Source: Variovorax ginsengisoli
GTDB taxonomy: Bacteria; Pseudomonadota; Gammaproteobacteria; Burkholderiales; Burkholderiaceae_C
DNA length: 64,000 nt
NCBI RefSeq assembly: GCF_030811835.1
Contig: NZ_JAUSRO010000006.1
Location: forward strand, 186,001-250,000
Direction of reading: 5' to 3'
Translations under genes and position numbers: made by a program
The notes under the pieces: generated by a model
The model's input: only the letters and a program-made list of their open reading frames with translations
What the model was told of the DNA's origin: nothing
Database searches by the model: none
In this document: positions 45,267-52,909 of the stretch, in pieces
Position numbering within the stretch: the stretch's first letter is position 1
Layout of the letters: each line of letters starts with the position of its first letter

Positions 45267-46247
45267 TTACTGGGGTTGCAGGCCTGCGGCCTTCACGAGT
45301 GCGGCGTTGCTCTTGATCTCGTCCTTGATGTACGTGTCGAACTGCTCGGGCTTGAGCGTCCAGGCATCGGCGCCCAGCTTCAGGAAGCGTTCTTTCACCT
45401 CGGGCGAGGCGAGCGCCTTCTCGACTTCGTCGTGCAGCTTGTTGACGATGTCGCGTGGTGTCTTGGCCGGCACCATCATCCCGATCCAGAAGTTGAATTC
45501 CGATCCCGGCACACCGGCTTCTGCGGTGGTCGGCACGTTGGGCAAGGCGGCGGCGCGTTTGGGTGAGCCGACGGCCAGCGCCAGCAGCGTGCCTTCCTTG
45601 ATCTGGCCGATCACCGGGGCGATGGGCGAGAAGTAGTAGTCGACGCGGCCCGACAGCACTTCGGTCACCGCCTCGCCCGATCCTTTGAAGGGAATGTTGG
45701 TCGCATCGATCTTCGCGGCCATCTTGAATTTCTCGGCATTCAGGTGCGTGGCGCTACCTTGGCCGGCCGACGCAAAGTTGATGGTGCCCGGCTTGGCACG
45801 GGCCAGGTCCACCAGTTCCTGCAGCGTCTTGATGTTCTTCGACGGCGAGATCACCAGCGCGTTCGGCAGCGATGAGATCGGTGTCACGCCCGCGAAGTCG
45901 TGGACCGTGTCGAACGGCAACTTCGCGAAGGTCGACGGGCTCACGGTGTGCGACGACGAGTGGATCATGACCGTGTAGCCGTCGGGCGCCGCCGTCGCCA
46001 CCGCCTGCTGGCCGATGGTGCCGCTGGCGCCGCCGCGGTTGTCGATCACCAACGTCTGTCCCATGCTCTGGCTCATCTTGTCGGCGATGGCGCGCGCAAT
46101 GATGTCGGTCGTGCTTCCGGCAGCGAAAGGCACCACCACGCGGATCGGCTTGTTGGGATAAGTGCCTTGCGCCATGGCACTAGGGGTGGCCAGGCTGGCG
46201 AGCCCGGCGAGGGACGCCGTGAGGGCAAGACGGATGAAGGAAGTCAT
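45267..46247 (-). CDS. Bug family substrate-binding protein, first gene of operon
   Basis: A 326-residue TctC/Bug protein. The signal peptide is residues 1-26 (LALTASLAGLASLATPSAMAQG); then YPNKPIRVVVPFAAGSTTDIIARAIADKM and VIDNRGGASGTIGQQAVATAAPDGYT. The ATG at 46247 follows an AGGAGA site. It is the first gene after the palindromic operator at 46297-46316 and after the TetR gene, so it marks the promoter-proximal end of a seven-gene operon. Confidence 0.92.
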   Translation of the reverse strand: MTSFIRLALTASLAGLASLATPSAMAQGTYPNKPIRVVVPFAAGSTTDIIARAIADKMSQSMGQTLVIDNRGGASGTIGQQAVATAAPDGYTVMIHSSSHTVSPSTFAKLPFDTVHDFAGVTPISSLPNALVISPSKNIKTLQELVDLARAKPGTINFASAGQGSATHLNAEKFKMAAKIDATNIPFKGSGEAVTEVLSGRVDYYFSPIAPVIGQIKEGTLLALAVGSPKRAAALPNVPTTAEAGVPGSEFNFWIGMMVPAKTPRDIVNKLHDEVEKALASPEVKERFLKLGADAWTLKPEQFDTYIKDEIKSNAALVKAAGLQPQ

Positions 46248-46296
46248 GAGCGTTGTCTCCTGCGAGTCGGTCATGCCGACGATGTTGTTGCAGATC

Positions 46297-46316
46297 AATT
46301 CACTAATTGGTGAATT
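46297..46316. promoter_or_regulatory. Near-perfect 20-bp palindromic operator
   Basis: AATTCACTAA joined to TTGGTGAATT gives ten-base half-sites with one mismatched pair, in an AT-rich patch of otherwise GC-rich DNA. It sits 50 bases upstream of the first Bug gene and 115 bases downstream of the TetR gene. Symmetry and size fit a TetR- or GntR-type dimer site. Confidence 0.6.
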
Positions 46317-46430
46317 AGATGCAATTCTGCGCAACGCCGCGACCGCGGTCAATCGCTCGACCGGTTGGCATGCTTGGTAGTTACCCGAAGAGAGACGCGG
46401 CGCGGACGGGGGAGTGCACGCGCAGGGGTG

Positions 46431-47072
46431 TCAGCGCAGGACGTAGCCCAGCACCAGTTCCGTGATGTGCGAAAGGCGTTGCGCGAGCGCCTTGGGCGCG
46501 CGCAGGTCACGGCCGAAGATCACTGACAGCGTCGGGTTGTTCGACAGGTAGAAGTAGCAGATCGATGCAATCGAAATGTAGAGCTGGATCGGATCGATGC
46601 CGTCGCGAAACAGTCCCTCGCGGCGACCGCGCTCGAGCACGTCGGCAAGCAACTGCACCAGGGGGGAATTCATCTCCTGGATGCGTGCCGACTGCTTGAG
46701 ATGCACCGCCTGGTGCAGGTTCTCGCTGTTGAGCAGCGTGATGAATTCCGGGTGGTCGAGGTAGTAATGCCAGGTGAACGACACCAATTGCCGCACGGCT
46801 TCGACCGGGTCCATGGCATCGAGATGCAGGGCTTGTTCGGCCGCGCGAATGTCGGCGTAAGTGCGCTCCAGCACGGCCAGGAACAGGTCGTCCTTGTTGC
46901 CAAAGTAATAGTAGATCAGGCGCTTGTTGACGCCCGCCTGCTCGGCGATCCGGTCGATGCGCGCACCGGCGTGGCCATGCTGCGCAAACTCCTCCATGGC
47001 GGCCTGCAGGATGGCCTGCTGCGACTTGTCGGCGTCGCGGGTGCGCGGGAGGGGGGCGGTCGAAGCAGCCAT
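46431..47072 (-). CDS. TetR family transcriptional regulator
   Basis: A 213-residue regulator with N-terminal HTH (QQAILQAAMEEFAQHGHAGARIDRIAEQAGVNKRLIYYYFGNKDDLFLAVLE) at residues 18-69 and a C-terminal ligand domain with the FTWHYYLDHPEFITLLNSENL segment. It is divergent from the ThDP enzyme gene at 47176 and sits upstream of the Bug/Gfo/DUF993 operon on the same strand. It could repress either or both; the palindrome at 46297 is a candidate site. Confidence 0.92.
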   Translation of the reverse strand: MAASTAPLPRTRDADKSQQAILQAAMEEFAQHGHAGARIDRIAEQAGVNKRLIYYYFGNKDDLFLAVLERTYADIRAAEQALHLDAMDPVEAVRQLVSFTWHYYLDHPEFITLLNSENLHQAVHLKQSARIQEMNSPLVQLLADVLERGRREGLFRDGIDPIQLYISIASICYFYLSNNPTLSVIFGRDLRAPKALAQRLSHITELVLGYVLR

Positions 47073-47175
47073 GGATGTGATTTTGGTAACCAGTTGGAGA
47101 ATTATGGTGGCGATGTGACGCCACGCGGGCGCGCGCTGCTCATAATCGGCTTTCCATTCTCAGCCCATCATTTTC

Positions 47176-48891
47176 ATGAGCGCACAGCATGCAGGCCGAC
47201 TGATCGTCGAATGCCTGGTCGAACAAGGCGTCGAATTCGCATTCGGCGTTCCCGGCGAAAGTTTTCTCGCGGTGCTCGACGGCTTTCATGCCTTCAGCGA
47301 GCGCATCCGGTTCATTGTCAATCGGCAGGAGGGCGGTGCCGCCTTCATGGCCGAGGCTCATGGCAAGCTCACCGGCCGCCCGGGCATCTGCTTTGTCACG
47401 CGGGGGCCGGGCGCCACCAACGCGTCGATCGGTGTGCACAACGCCTTCCAGGATTCGACGCCGATGGTGCTCTTCGTCGGTGACGTGGGCAGCGACTTCC
47501 GCGACCGGGAGGCGTTCCAGGAGGTCGACTACGGTGCCTTCTTCGGCCCGAGCACCAAGGGTTTCGCCAAGCGCGTCGAGCGCATCGACGATGCCGACCG
47601 CATTCCGGAATACATCTCGCGCGCCTTCGCCACGGCCATGAACGGTCGGCCTGGCCCGGTGGTGCTGGTGTTGCCCGAGGACATGCTGCGCACGATGACG
47701 TCGGTGCGCCCCCTGCCGCGCGTGGAAGCCGTGCAACCGTGGAGCGACCCGGGTGCGTTGCGCACGCTGCGGCAATTGCTGATGAAGGCGCAGCGGCCCT
47801 TCGTCATCGCGGGTGGCGGTGGCTGGACGCCGCAGGCGGCGCAGGCGTTGCATCGCTTTGCGGAAAACTGGCGCCTTCCGGTGGGCAACGCGTTCCGCTT
47901 CCAGGACACCTTCGACAACCACCATCCGCTGTATGCGGGCGACGTAGGCATTGCGATCAATCCCAAGCTGGCAGCACGCGTGAAGGAGGCCGACCTGGTG
48001 ATCGCCATCGGGCCGCGGCTCGGCGAGATGACCACTGGGGGCTACACGCTGCTGGAGGCACCCAAGGCGCGGCAGACGCTGGTGCACATTCACGCAAGCG
48101 CCGAGGAACTCCATCGTGTCTACCAGGCCGACCTCGCCATCAACGCGGGCGCCAGTGCGGCTGCACGCAGCCTGGAGGTGTTGAGCGCCCCACCCGAACT
48201 GCCCTGGGAAGCGTGGACGGCGGCCGCCCATGCCGACTACCTCTCGAATCTTGAGCCTCAGGCGCTGACGGGTCTGAGTGATGACGCGCCGCGTGGCGCA
48301 GTAGACATGGCAGCGGTCGTGGCGTTGCTGCAGCAGCACTTGCCCGCAGACGCGGCCATCACCAACGGCGCAGGCAACTTTGCGAGCTGGGTGCATCGTT
48401 TCTTTCGCTATCACGGCCTGGCCAAAGGCCACAAGACGCAACTCGCCCCCACCAGTGGTGCCATGGGCTACGGCGTGCCTGCGGGCATCGCCGCCAATCT
48501 CACGACCGGGCGCGTGGCCTTCACGATCGCGGGCGATGGCGATTTCCTGATGAACGGCCAGGAGCTTGCCACTGCTGTCCAGCATGGTGGCAAAAGCATC
48601 ATCGTGCTGCTCAACAACGGCATGTTCGGCACCATCCGCATGCATCAGGAGCGCGAGTATCCGCAGAACGTCAGTGGTACCGCGCTGCGCAACCCGGACT
48701 TCTGTGCGCTGGCACGCGCCTACGGTTATGCGGCCGAGCAGGTGACGGCCACCGATCAATTCGAAGCAGCGCTGCTTCGCGCGCTGGCGGCCGATACCGG
48801 CACGCTCATCGAGATTCCACTCGACCCCGAGGTGATCACCACGCGCACGACGCTGTCGGCGATATCGAAGGCAGCACAGCAAACGCACTGA
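47176..48891 (+). CDS. Thiamine pyrophosphate-dependent enzyme (acetolactate synthase-like)
   Basis: A 571-residue ThDP enzyme. The catalytic Glu is E52 in NRQEGGAAFMAEAHGKLTGRPG, and the ThDP/Mg motif GDGDFLMNGQELATAVQHGGKSIIVLLNN starts near residue 453. The three-domain layout is complete. Motif variants do not match biosynthetic IlvB closely; relatives include decarboxylases such as benzoylformate or oxalyl-CoA types and uncharacterised acetolactate synthase-like catabolic enzymes. It is divergent from a TetR gene, suggesting inducible catabolism. Specific substrate unknown. Confidence 0.87.
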   Translation: MSAQHAGRLIVECLVEQGVEFAFGVPGESFLAVLDGFHAFSERIRFIVNRQEGGAAFMAEAHGKLTGRPGICFVTRGPGATNASIGVHNAFQDSTPMVLFVGDVGSDFRDREAFQEVDYGAFFGPSTKGFAKRVERIDDADRIPEYISRAFATAMNGRPGPVVLVLPEDMLRTMTSVRPLPRVEAVQPWSDPGALRTLRQLLMKAQRPFVIAGGGGWTPQAAQALHRFAENWRLPVGNAFRFQDTFDNHHPLYAGDVGIAINPKLAARVKEADLVIAIGPRLGEMTTGGYTLLEAPKARQTLVHIHASAEELHRVYQADLAINAGASAAARSLEVLSAPPELPWEAWTAAAHADYLSNLEPQALTGLSDDAPRGAVDMAAVVALLQQHLPADAAITNGAGNFASWVHRFFRYHGLAKGHKTQLAPTSGAMGYGVPAGIAANLTTGRVAFTIAGDGDFLMNGQELATAVQHGGKSIIVLLNNGMFGTIRMHQEREYPQNVSGTALRNPDFCALARAYGYAAEQVTATDQFEAALLRALAADTGTLIEIPLDPEVITTRTTLSAISKAAQQTH

Positions 48892-48935
48892 GCGCAGCGC
48901 TTGGGCACAGGCCATCGGCTTGCGCGAAGCAGACG

Positions 48936-48965
48936 AAAGAAAGCCGGCGTGAGCCGGCTTTCTTT
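48936..48965. terminator. Bidirectional Rho-independent terminator
   Basis: AAAGAAAGCCGGC (48936-48948), loop GTGA, and GCCGGCTTTCTTT (48953-48965) form a perfect 13-base stem with A and T runs at either end. It lies between the convergent ThDP enzyme and SWIB genes and can serve both strands. Confidence 0.9.
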
Positions 48966-48995
48966 GTGCTTGAAGGCGCACGAGGCGCCGACGGC

Positions 48996-49373
48996 TTACT
49001 TGACGTGCTTGCCGATCAGGGCAGCGAGTTCGAACATCGAGACTTGCGGCTTGCCAAAGATCGCCTTGAGCTTCGCATCGGCATTGATGTTGCGCTTGTT
49101 GGCCTTGTCCTGCAGGTCGTTCTTCTTGATGTAGTCCCACAGCTTGCTGACGACGGCGGTGCGCGGCAGGGGCGTGGAACCGACCACGGCAGCCAGCTCG
49201 GCGCTCGGTGTCAGGGCCTTCATGAATGCAGCGTTGGGCGTGCGCTTCTTGGCCGGAGCTTCCTTTGCCGCGGGTGCCGCGGCCTTTGCTGGTGCAGCCT
49301 TCTTCGCAGGCGCTGCTGCCTTCTTCGCTGGGGCAGCGGCTTTCTTTGCCGGCGCTTTCTTTGCAGTTGCCAT
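48996..49373 (-). CDS. SWIB/MDM2 domain protein with Lys/Ala-rich tail
   Basis: A 125-residue protein. Residues 2-48 are an Ala/Lys/Pro-rich, histone H1-like tail (repeats of KKAAAPAKKAAP), and residues 50-125 are a SWIB domain (FMKALTPSAELAAVVGSTPLPRTAVVSKLWDYIKKNDLQDKANKRNINADAKLKAIFGKPQVSMFELAALIGKHV). SWIB domains occur in eukaryotic chromatin factors and in chlamydiae and some proteobacteria; the tail suggests nucleic-acid binding. The ATG at 49373 has an AAGGAAA site; an in-frame start at 49427 is not preferred. The cellular role is unproven. Confidence 0.9.
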   Translation of the reverse strand: MATAKKAPAKKAAAPAKKAAAPAKKAAPAKAAAPAAKEAPAKKRTPNAAFMKALTPSAELAAVVGSTPLPRTAVVSKLWDYIKKNDLQDKANKRNINADAKLKAIFGKPQVSMFELAALIGKHVK

Positions 49374-49450
49374 GGTTGGATTTCCTTTTTTGGTTGGACA
49401 TTCACCAATGAAAAGCGATGTCTCCACTGGCTGCCAGCATGCTAAATGAG

Positions 49451-49519
49451 AAAAAACGCGTTTCCAAGGGGAAAAGAGACTTTTTCCCCTGGGGCTGTTG
49501 TTTTTTCAGAGGGAAACGC
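49451..49519 (-). terminator. Nested-hairpin terminator between EamA and SWIB genes
   Basis: On the - strand an outer stem GCGTTTCC / GGAAACGC (49519-49512 with 49465-49458) encloses an inner stem AGGGGAAAA / TTTTCCCCT (in the region 49490-49467), followed by GTTTTTT. It lies in an unusually A/T-rich stretch for this genome. It could terminate EamA transcription or attenuate the SWIB transcript, which starts about 80 bases further on. Confidence 0.6.
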
Positions 49520-49550
49520 AAGCTCGCACACGGTCGTGTGTGCAAACCTT

Positions 49551-50537
49551 TCACACGTTGCCGTGTCGCAGCGCTTTTCGTCGCGAAGGCCATGTCGCGA
49601 GCACGACACCCAGCAGGGCCACGGCGAAGGCAATCAACTGCAACGACGACAGGCTTTCGCCCAGGACCGCCACGCCCACGACCGCCGCGCTGACCGGCAG
49701 CATGACACTGAAAACACCCGCCTGCGCGGCAGGCACGCGCTTGAGGCCTGTCATCCACAACCACACGGTCCAGATGCTCGCGGCCAAGGCGTACACGCAC
49801 AGCAACGCCCACATGCCGACCTCCACGCTCGCAAAGTCGAAGCGCAAGGCCCACCAGATCCCGAAGGGCGTCGACAGCACGAAGCCCCACAGGTTGATCA
49901 GCGATGAAATGCGCTTGGGGCTGAGCTTACCGGTGAGCGACTTGCCGATGACCGCGTAAGCCGATTCGCAGAGCACCGCGCAGAACACCAGCAGGTTGCC
50001 CAGCCAGGGCATGGCCGCGGGCGAGTGGTTGCCCGGCGCACCGCCCTGCGCGGCACCGTGCGTGCCGGCTGTCGGCGCAAGTGCCAGCAGGCCGATGCCC
50101 AATGCAGCGCATCCGATGGCCAGCCCGATGCGCAGCGTGATGCGCTCGCGCAGGAACAGCCAGCTCGCAATGGCGACCATGGCGGGGATCGACGCCATGA
50201 TCACGCCCGCCGACACTGCGCTCGTCATGCTCACGCCAAAGAGCATGCAGATCGAGAACATGAAGTTGCCGAGGAAGGATTCCAGAAAGACCAGGCCGCG
50301 CGTGCGACGCGTCATCGGTGCTTCGCCGTCCGGACGGCGCAGCCAGTGCGGCATCGCCAGCGCCGCCACGCCAAAGCGCAGCCACGCCAGCAGCAGCACG
50401 GGAAAGATGGCGACGAGCGGCTTGGAAAGCGCGACATAGCTGCCGACCAGGGTCATGCTGAGCGCCAGGCTGCCGTAGGCCAGCAGGCGCCCGGAAGCGC
50501 CGTCGGGCGGTAGGAGATCGTTGTTCAATAGACTCAC
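49551..50537 (-). CDS. EamA/DMT family transporter
   Basis: A 328-residue membrane protein with ten hydrophobic segments in two EamA repeats (SLALSMTLVGSYVALSKPLVAIFPVLLLAWLRFGVAALAMP near the N-terminus; FCAVLCESAYAVIGKSLTGKLSPKRISSLINLWGFVLSTPFG in the second). Members export amino acids and metabolites. The C-terminal helix is followed by a basic tail (WPSRRKALRHGNV). It is divergent from the gamma-glutamylcyclotransferase gene with only 18 bases between start codons, so the promoters must overlap each coding region. Confidence 0.92.
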   Translation of the reverse strand: MSLLNNDLLPPDGASGRLLAYGSLALSMTLVGSYVALSKPLVAIFPVLLLAWLRFGVAALAMPHWLRRPDGEAPMTRRTRGLVFLESFLGNFMFSICMLFGVSMTSAVSAGVIMASIPAMVAIASWLFLRERITLRIGLAIGCAALGIGLLALAPTAGTHGAAQGGAPGNHSPAAMPWLGNLLVFCAVLCESAYAVIGKSLTGKLSPKRISSLINLWGFVLSTPFGIWWALRFDFASVEVGMWALLCVYALAASIWTVWLWMTGLKRVPAAQAGVFSVMLPVSAAVVGVAVLGESLSSLQLIAFAVALLGVVLATWPSRRKALRHGNV

Positions 50538-50555
50538 GCAGAACAGGTGTGACAG

Positions 50556-50981
50556 ATGGATTCAATGATGCCCCATTCCAGTTCGGCGCCCGTGGCGCGC
50601 CACGTTTTCGTCTACGGCACGCTGCGGCATGGTGGCCGCAACGACATTGCGCGTTACGAGCCCGCGCCGGTCTTCGTTGCACGGGCGACCCTCGCGGGCA
50701 CGCTGTACGACCTGGGCACCCATCCAGGCGCGGTCCTGGGGGGCGATGGATGCATTCAGGGCGAGGTCTATCGCATCACCGCCGAAGTCGAGCGCGAACT
50801 CGACGTGCTGGAAGAGGTGAACGACGACGACACCGGCGAGTATCTGAAGCGCGAACGAACCGTGCGCGGCGAAACCGCAAGCTGGGATTGCCTGGTCTAC
50901 GAAATCCAGCCCGATCGCGTCGTGGGCATGCCGGTGATTGCGGGAGGCGATTGGCTGCTCAAGGGCGGCAATGAGCCATGA
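50556..50981 (+). CDS. Gamma-glutamylcyclotransferase-like (AIG2/GGACT) protein
   Basis: A 141-residue protein with the glycine-rich loop HVFVYGTLRHGGRN near residue 16, DLGTHPGAVLGGDGCIQGEVYRI, and ELDVLEEVNDDDTGEYLKRER, which contains the acidic residue expected in the active site. Proteins of this fold form 5-oxoproline from gamma-glutamyl amines or act as isopeptide cleavers. An alternative start MMPHSS lies three codons in. The substrate is unknown. Confidence 0.85.
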   Translation: MDSMMPHSSSAPVARHVFVYGTLRHGGRNDIARYEPAPVFVARATLAGTLYDLGTHPGAVLGGDGCIQGEVYRITAEVERELDVLEEVNDDDTGEYLKRERTVRGETASWDCLVYEIQPDRVVGMPVIAGGDWLLKGGNEP

Positions 50982-51097
50982 AAAACAACCAGGGCTTCGG
51001 CACGCGTGGTGCGCACGGGCATCAGGCGAGGATGCATTTCACACGCGAACATGCGTTATCGCATGATGAAATCCGCAGATGCTGCAGCGCAATAATT

Positions 51098-51134
51098 TTT
51101 CTCAATATAAGAAAATTGATTTCGTATTGAGAAA
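51098..51134. promoter_or_regulatory. Ten-base perfect inverted repeat upstream of aceA
   Basis: TTTCTCAATA (51098-51107) and TATTGAGAAA (51125-51134) are exact inverted copies separated by 17 bases, in an AT-rich segment. The stretch 50982-51265 contains no gene; its only visible content is this and the next repeat. A regulator of the glyoxylate shunt is a plausible binder. Confidence 0.5.
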
Positions 51135-51170
51135 TATATTCGTAAGTTGTTGATTTTGTTGATTGAAAAA

Positions 51171-51190
51171 TATGTCTTCTATAAGACATA
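51171..51190. promoter_or_regulatory. Second palindrome upstream of aceA
   Basis: TATGTCTT (51171-51178), spacer CTAT, and AAGACATA (51183-51190) form a perfect eight-base inverted repeat about 75 bases before the aceA start. It may be an operator or part of the promoter. Confidence 0.45.
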
Positions 51191-51265
51191 AGAGTGAGAC
51201 TGGTCCCTTAAAGTAGATGCCAAGGCCCCAGCGGCCGAACGCTTCAACCCACCTCCGGAGAGACC

Positions 51266-52597
51266 ATGCCCCAGACCCTGACCGAACAACTCAGCCGTGA
51301 ACAACAGATTGCTGCCCTGGAAAAAGACTGGGCAACCAACCCGCGCTGGAAGGGCGTGAAGCGCGGCTACAGCGCGGCCGACGTCGTCCGTCTGCGCGGG
51401 TCCTTCCCCATCGAGCACACGCTGGCCAAGCGCGGCGCGGAAAAGCTGTGGGACAAGATCAATGGCGGCGCCAAGAAGGGCTACGTCAATGCCTTCGGCG
51501 CGATCAGCGCTGGCCAGGCCATGCAACAGGCCAAGGCGGGCCTCGAAGCGGTGTACCTGTCGGGCTGGCAAGTTGCCGCCGACGGCAACACCTCGGAAAA
51601 CATGTACCCCGACCAGTCGTTGTATGCCTACGACTCGGTGCCCACGATGGTCCGCCGCATCAACAACACCTTCAAGCGCGCCGATGAAATCCAGTGGGGC
51701 CGCGGCATCAATCCGGGCGACAAGGAATTCATCGACTACTTCCTGCCGATCGTGGCCGATGCCGAAGCGGGCTTCGGCGGTGTGCTCAATGCCTTCGAAC
51801 TGATGAAGAACATGATCGCCTCCGGCGCGGCCGGCGTGCATTTCGAAGATCAGTTGGCCGCAGTGAAGAAGTGCGGCCACATGGGCGGCAAGGTGCTCGT
51901 GCCGACGCATGAAGCGTGCGAAAAGCTGATCTCGGCACGTTTCGCTGCCGACGTCATGGGTGTGTCGACCATCGTGCTGGCGCGCACCGATGCCGAAGCC
52001 GCCAACCTGATCACGTCGGACCACGACGCGAACGACAAGCCCTTCCTCACCGGAGAGCGTACGCAGGAAGGCTTCTACCGCGTGAAGAACGGCCTGGAGC
52101 AGGCCATCAGCCGCGGCGTTGCCTATGCGCCCTACGCCGATCTGGTGTGGTGCGAAACCGGTGTGCCGGACATCGGCTTCGCCCGCGAATTCGCGCAGGC
52201 GGTGCACGCGGCCTGCCCGGGCAAGATGCTGTCGTACAACTGCTCGCCCTCGTTCAACTGGAAGAAGAACCTCGACGACAAGCAGATCGCCTCGTTCCAG
52301 GAAGACCTCAGCGCGCTCGGCTACAAGTACCAGTTCATCACGCTGGCCGGCATCCACATCAACTGGTTCAACACCTTCCAGTTCGCCCACGCATACGCCA
52401 ACGGCGAAGGCATGAAGCACTACGTGAACATGGTGCAGGAACCCGAGTTCGCCGCACGCGACAAGGGCTACACCTTCGTGTCGCACCAGCAGGAAGTCGG
52501 CGCGGGCTACTTCGACGACGTGACCACTGTGATCCAGGGCGGTACGTCCAGCGTCAAGGCGCTGAGCGGTTCCACCGAGGAAGAACAGTTCCACTGA
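51266..52597 (+). CDS. aceA: Isocitrate lyase
   Basis: Cleaves isocitrate to glyoxylate and succinate in the glyoxylate shunt. The 443-residue protein contains the catalytic signature KKCGHMGGK with the active-site cysteine at C203, [15 protein letters not shown], and [13 protein letters not shown]. It starts with a GGAGAG site and has a long AT-rich upstream region with palindromes. No malate synthase gene is in the window. Confidence 0.97.
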   Translation: MPQTLTEQLSREQQIAALEKDWATNPRWKGVKRGYSAADVVRLRGSFPIEHTLAKRGAEKLWDKINGGAKKGYVNAFGAISAGQAMQQAKAGLEAVYLSGWQVAADGNTSENMYPDQSLYAYDSVPTMVRRINNTFKRADEIQWGRGINPGDKEFIDYFLPIVADAEAGFGGVLNAFELMKNMIASGAAGVHFEDQLAAVKKCGHMGGKVLVPTHEACEKLISARFAADVMGVSTIVLARTDAEAANLITSDHDANDKPFLTGERTQEGFYRVKNGLEQAISRGVAYAPYADLVWCETGVPDIGFAREFAQAVHAACPGKMLSYNCSPSFNWKKNLDDKQIASFQEDLSALGYKYQFITLAGIHINWFNTFQFAHAYANGEGMKHYVNMVQEPEFAARDKGYTFVSHQQEVGAGYFDDVTTVIQGGTSSVKALSGSTEEEQFH

Positions 52598-52617
52598 GCT
52601 GTCTTGCTGTCACGTTG

Positions 52618-52644
52618 AGCCCGGCCGCGTGCCGGGCTTTTTTT
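52618..52644 (+). terminator. aceA terminator
   Basis: AGCCCGGC and GCCGGGCT pair around CGCGT and are followed by seven T. It lies 20 bases after the isocitrate lyase stop. Confidence 0.92.
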
Positions 52645-52709
52645 GGGTATGCACGCAAGGTGAGGGACGAATCCCTGTCTGCTCGGCCTGTCGATTGGAG
52701 CGGACCGGC

Positions 52710-52715
52710 TAGAAT
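52710..52715 (+). promoter_or_regulatory. Putative -10 element of the thrS operon
   Basis: TAGAAT lies about 47 bases before the leader peptide ATG. A convincing -35 hexamer at the normal spacing is not apparent. Confidence 0.4.
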
Positions 52716-52761
52716 CACTGGCATTCCGTCTATCCACAAGAGCGAGAAAGGCACCCTGGTT

Positions 52762-52824
52762 ATGACACCGCGAACTACGACCACCGCTTTGAGCGGCGCT
52801 TCCTTCCAAGGATCGCGCCGGTAG
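52762..52824 (+). CDS. Threonine-rich leader peptide of thrS
   Basis: A 20-codon open frame beginning [12 protein letters not shown] and ending GSRR-stop (TAG). Five of the first eight codons are threonine (ACA, then ACT ACG ACC ACC). A GAAAGG ribosome-site-like sequence lies about ten bases upstream. It ends 36 bases before the terminator hairpin and 85 bases before thrS. The position and codon content fit a leader peptide for attenuation sensing charged tRNA-Thr. It has been read only from this sequence and has not been shown to be translated. Confidence 0.75.
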   Translation: MTPRTTTTALSGASFQGSRR

Positions 52825-52893
52825 TCCGCGCACGCTGGTCTTCCAGCCGTTCAACCAGCAAAGCGCGGTCATCCACCGCGCTTTTTTGTTTTT
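52794..52893 (+). promoter_or_regulatory. thrS attenuator (mutually exclusive hairpins)
   Basis: Three pairings are visible. Hairpin 1:2 pairs CGGCGC (52794-52799) with GCGCCG (52815-52820), with an inner TCCTT/AAGGA stem. Antiterminator 2:3 pairs CCGCGC (52826-52831) with GCGCGG (52863-52868). Terminator 3:4 pairs AAAGCGCGG (52860-52868) with CCGCGCTTT (52876-52884), followed by TTTGTTTTT. If ribosomes stall at the threonine run, segment 1 is masked, 2:3 can form and transcription continues into thrS. This is the classical trp-type logic. Confidence 0.75.
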
Positions 52894-52909
52894 CCAGCCC
52901 AAGGTTTCC

